DNA of 16,211 nt from CAYLOP01 sp964385305 (GTDB lineage Bacteria > Chloroflexota > Anaerolineae > Anaerolineales > E44-bin32). The notes under the pieces are model-generated. The model was given only the letters and a program-made list of their open reading frames with translations, was not told the origin of the DNA and did not search any database. The DNA is taken from NCBI GenBank assembly GCA_964385305.1, contig CAYLOP010000062.1, positions 1 through 16,211 of the forward strand, written 5' to 3'. Both the position numbers and the translations under genes were made by a program. How positions within the stretch are numbered: position 1 is the stretch's first letter; each line of letters opens with the position of its first letter. This document shows, piece after piece, positions 15,089 to 16,211 of this stretch.

Positions 15089-15432
15089 CTCGTTATTCGT
15101 GGGTTTTATTGACGACCACTGTAGACATTTATCAACTCGGGTTGTCTCGTTTAAATCCCCACACCGGCGATTATGGAAGCTCACCGCATTAAATTAGCTG
15201 GCTCCATCCATTTTTCACACGCGACATCCCGCATATCAGTGGCGCATATCTATCTTTATTATGCATCGAAATTCTGCATAAAGGTAATCGCCTCACAAAT
15301 TGCCATCCCATCTCACACCCCATAATGCGATACACCCTATCCAAGTCTCCCAACTGGTTTGAGGGATTGCCTGGGGGTTAGGGCATCGGGTAGAATTGCA
15401 TCGTTCATCCACCTGTGTTGTGGAAATTGAGA

Positions 15433-15473
15433 GGTAACCCACCGGTAATCGATAGATCCGGTGTGTCATTACC
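15433..15473 (+). other. Compound stem-loop upstream of the AhpD-like gene
   Basis: GGTAA pairs with TTACC (outer, 15433-15437 with 15469-15473). CACCGG pairs with CCGGTG (15440-15445 with 15458-15463), and ATC pairs with GAT around a GATA loop. The total is 14 pairs in 41 nt. It does not match any riboswitch class I know, and its function is unknown. Confidence 0.4.
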
Positions 15474-15656
15474 CATGATATCCTTTCACAGGATCGCCGA
15501 TAGGAACATTGTACAATTCATCCCTGGGCATCACGGGTACAAGCATCCCGAGATCGGGCATCCAATCCGCATGAACACATCGAAGGTGGCTTTGCTGGAT
15601 GGTTGTCCCGTGAGCCCCTAATCCTTATTCTGAACCAACAAGGAGACCCCGAGCAC

Positions 15657-16211
15657 ATGCATGCCACACCCTTCATGAAGCGCACTTACGATGTACCACA
15701 CTTTCTGCGCGACATTCGCGAGGTCATGAATCACACGGATGACATTCGTGAAGCCTCGCGTGCAGGGCGTGTGAGCAAGGCATTTCGGGAGAAGATCATG
15801 CTCGCTGTAACGTATGTGAATGGATGCCGTTGGTGCAACTATGGCCATACGCGCGCCGCGCTGCGGGAAGGCATCAGTGAGGATGAGTTGCGCCATCTTT
15901 TAGAGAGAGAGTTCGCGATGCTCCCGGAGGGTGAAGTTGTGGCCTTGGCGTTCGCCCAGCATTACGCCGAGACGGAAGGGCATCCAGAACCAGATGCCCT
16001 GCAGCGGTTAATGGAGGCCTACGGGCAAGAGACCGCGCGCGATATCCTGGCCTATATCGGCATGATCACGATGGGGAACCTGCTTGGGAACACCTTCGAT
16101 GCGTTAATCAGTCGTATTCGGGGTAATCCCGCGCCTGGCAGCGCCACGCTTTCGGAATTTGGGGTGCTCTGCCTGGCCGTCCTTGTGACGCCTATCGCCT
16201 TTCTCGGGGCA
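15657..16211 (+). CDS. AhpD / carboxymuconolactone-decarboxylase-like protein (3' partial)
   Basis: The first 185 codons of a gene that runs off the window. The sequence around residues 45-64 has Glu45, then 'NGCRWCNYGH' with Cys57, Cys60 and His64. This is the E-x11-C-x2-C-x3-H motif of AhpD-like alkylhydroperoxidases in the carboxymuconolactone-decarboxylase superfamily. These proteins reduce peroxides or relay thiols, though many members have unknown roles. The helical bundle continues through 'LAFAQHYAETEGHPEPDALQ' and 'ARDILAYIGMITMGNLLGNT'. After residue about 163 a hydrophobic stretch begins ('FGVLCLAVLVTPIAFLGA'), which looks like a membrane helix and is not part of ordinary AhpD. AAGGAG at 15640-15645 is 11 bp before the ATG. 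A second ATG six codons in is possible. Confidence 0.82.
   Translation, partial: MHATPFMKRTYDVPHFLRDIREVMNHTDDIREASRAGRVSKAFREKIMLAVTYVNGCRWCNYGHTRAALREGISEDELRHLLEREFAMLPEGEVVALAFAQHYAETEGHPEPDALQRLMEAYGQETARDILAYIGMITMGNLLGNTFDALISRIRGNPAPGSATLSEFGVLCLAVLVTPIAFLGA

Larger units (their letters stand above)
15077..15656. promoter_or_regulatory. Divergent intergenic region with many inverted repeats
   Basis: This 580-bp region lies between the divergent bfr and AhpD-like genes and has no credible ORF. Seen here: TTATGCA-9 nt-TGCATAA (15259-15281), a possible dimer operator; a compound hairpin at 15433-15473; ATCCT-TTCAC-AGGAT (15480-15494); the 10-bp palindrome ATTGTACAAT (15508-15517); and CCCG-AGAT-CGGG (15547-15558). 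GGGCATC recurs on the plus strand. No confident -10/-35 pair was found for either gene. Confidence 0.4.

Noticed and set aside
15415..15621. 68-codon plus-strand open frame in the bfr/AhpD spacer
   Set aside because: It has no ribosome binding site and no family resemblance. The stretch is better explained by the inverted repeats it contains.
15618..15896. 92-codon minus-strand open frame at the right edge
   Set aside because: It overlaps antisense to the AhpD-like gene, which has a complete catalytic motif.
1..16211. CRISPR arrays, tRNA/rRNA genes, insertion sequences, toxin-antitoxin or phage-defence systems
   Set aside because: I looked on both strands for regularly spaced repeats, tRNA-like cloverleaves, transposase motifs and known defence domains, and saw none.

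Overview
The window looks like a chromosomal stretch from a free-living bacterium of moderately high GC. Three things make an Anaerolineae-type Chloroflexota my best guess: a secreted lamin-tail/nuclease protein, a family-1 sugar-binding protein and a formate dehydrogenase remnant. No ribosomal marker is present, so the assignment is inference only.

Left part (1-5482): the 3' end of an ABC-transporter solute-binding protein gene (+) closes with a textbook intrinsic terminator. A very large, divergently oriented exported protein gene (-) follows. It carries a lamin-tail domain, two DUF11-like beta domains, OB-fold-like modules and a C-terminal endonuclease/exonuclease/phosphatase domain. A short AT-rich spacer separates it from a DHH/DHHA1 phosphoesterase gene (+).

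Middle scar (5483-6758): directly after the DHH stop codon lies a decayed formate dehydrogenase alpha-subunit fragment. It lacks both ends and has two frameshifts and several in-frame stops. About 350 bp of non-coding or unrecognised DNA follows.

Co-directional minus-strand array (15076 down to 6759): bacterioferritin, a DUF1624/HGSNAT-like membrane acyltransferase, an AT-richer polytopic membrane protein (possible GT-C glycosyltransferase), a RimJ/RimL-type GNAT, a VIT1/CCC1-type iron/manganese transporter, a second GNAT, the ribosome-rescue hydrolase ArfB, and a two-gene family-I CoA-transferase (GctA/GctB-like). GNAT, VIT, GNAT and ArfB are closely spaced and could be co-transcribed. Bacterioferritin and the VIT-family transporter both handle iron but sit about 4 kb apart. 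Several genes appear to start at GTG or TTG, judged from Shine-Dalgarno placement.

Right edge (15077-16211): a roughly 580-bp divergent intergenic region rich in short inverted repeats precedes a plus-strand AhpD/carboxymuconolactone-decarboxylase-like gene. That gene has the ExxxxxxxxxxxCxxCxxxH redox motif and runs off the window.

I see no CRISPR array, tRNA, rRNA, transposase or recognisable defence system. The items most worth a second look are the modular secreted nuclease, the formate dehydrogenase scar, the AT-rich membrane-protein gene and the structured leader before the AhpD-like gene.
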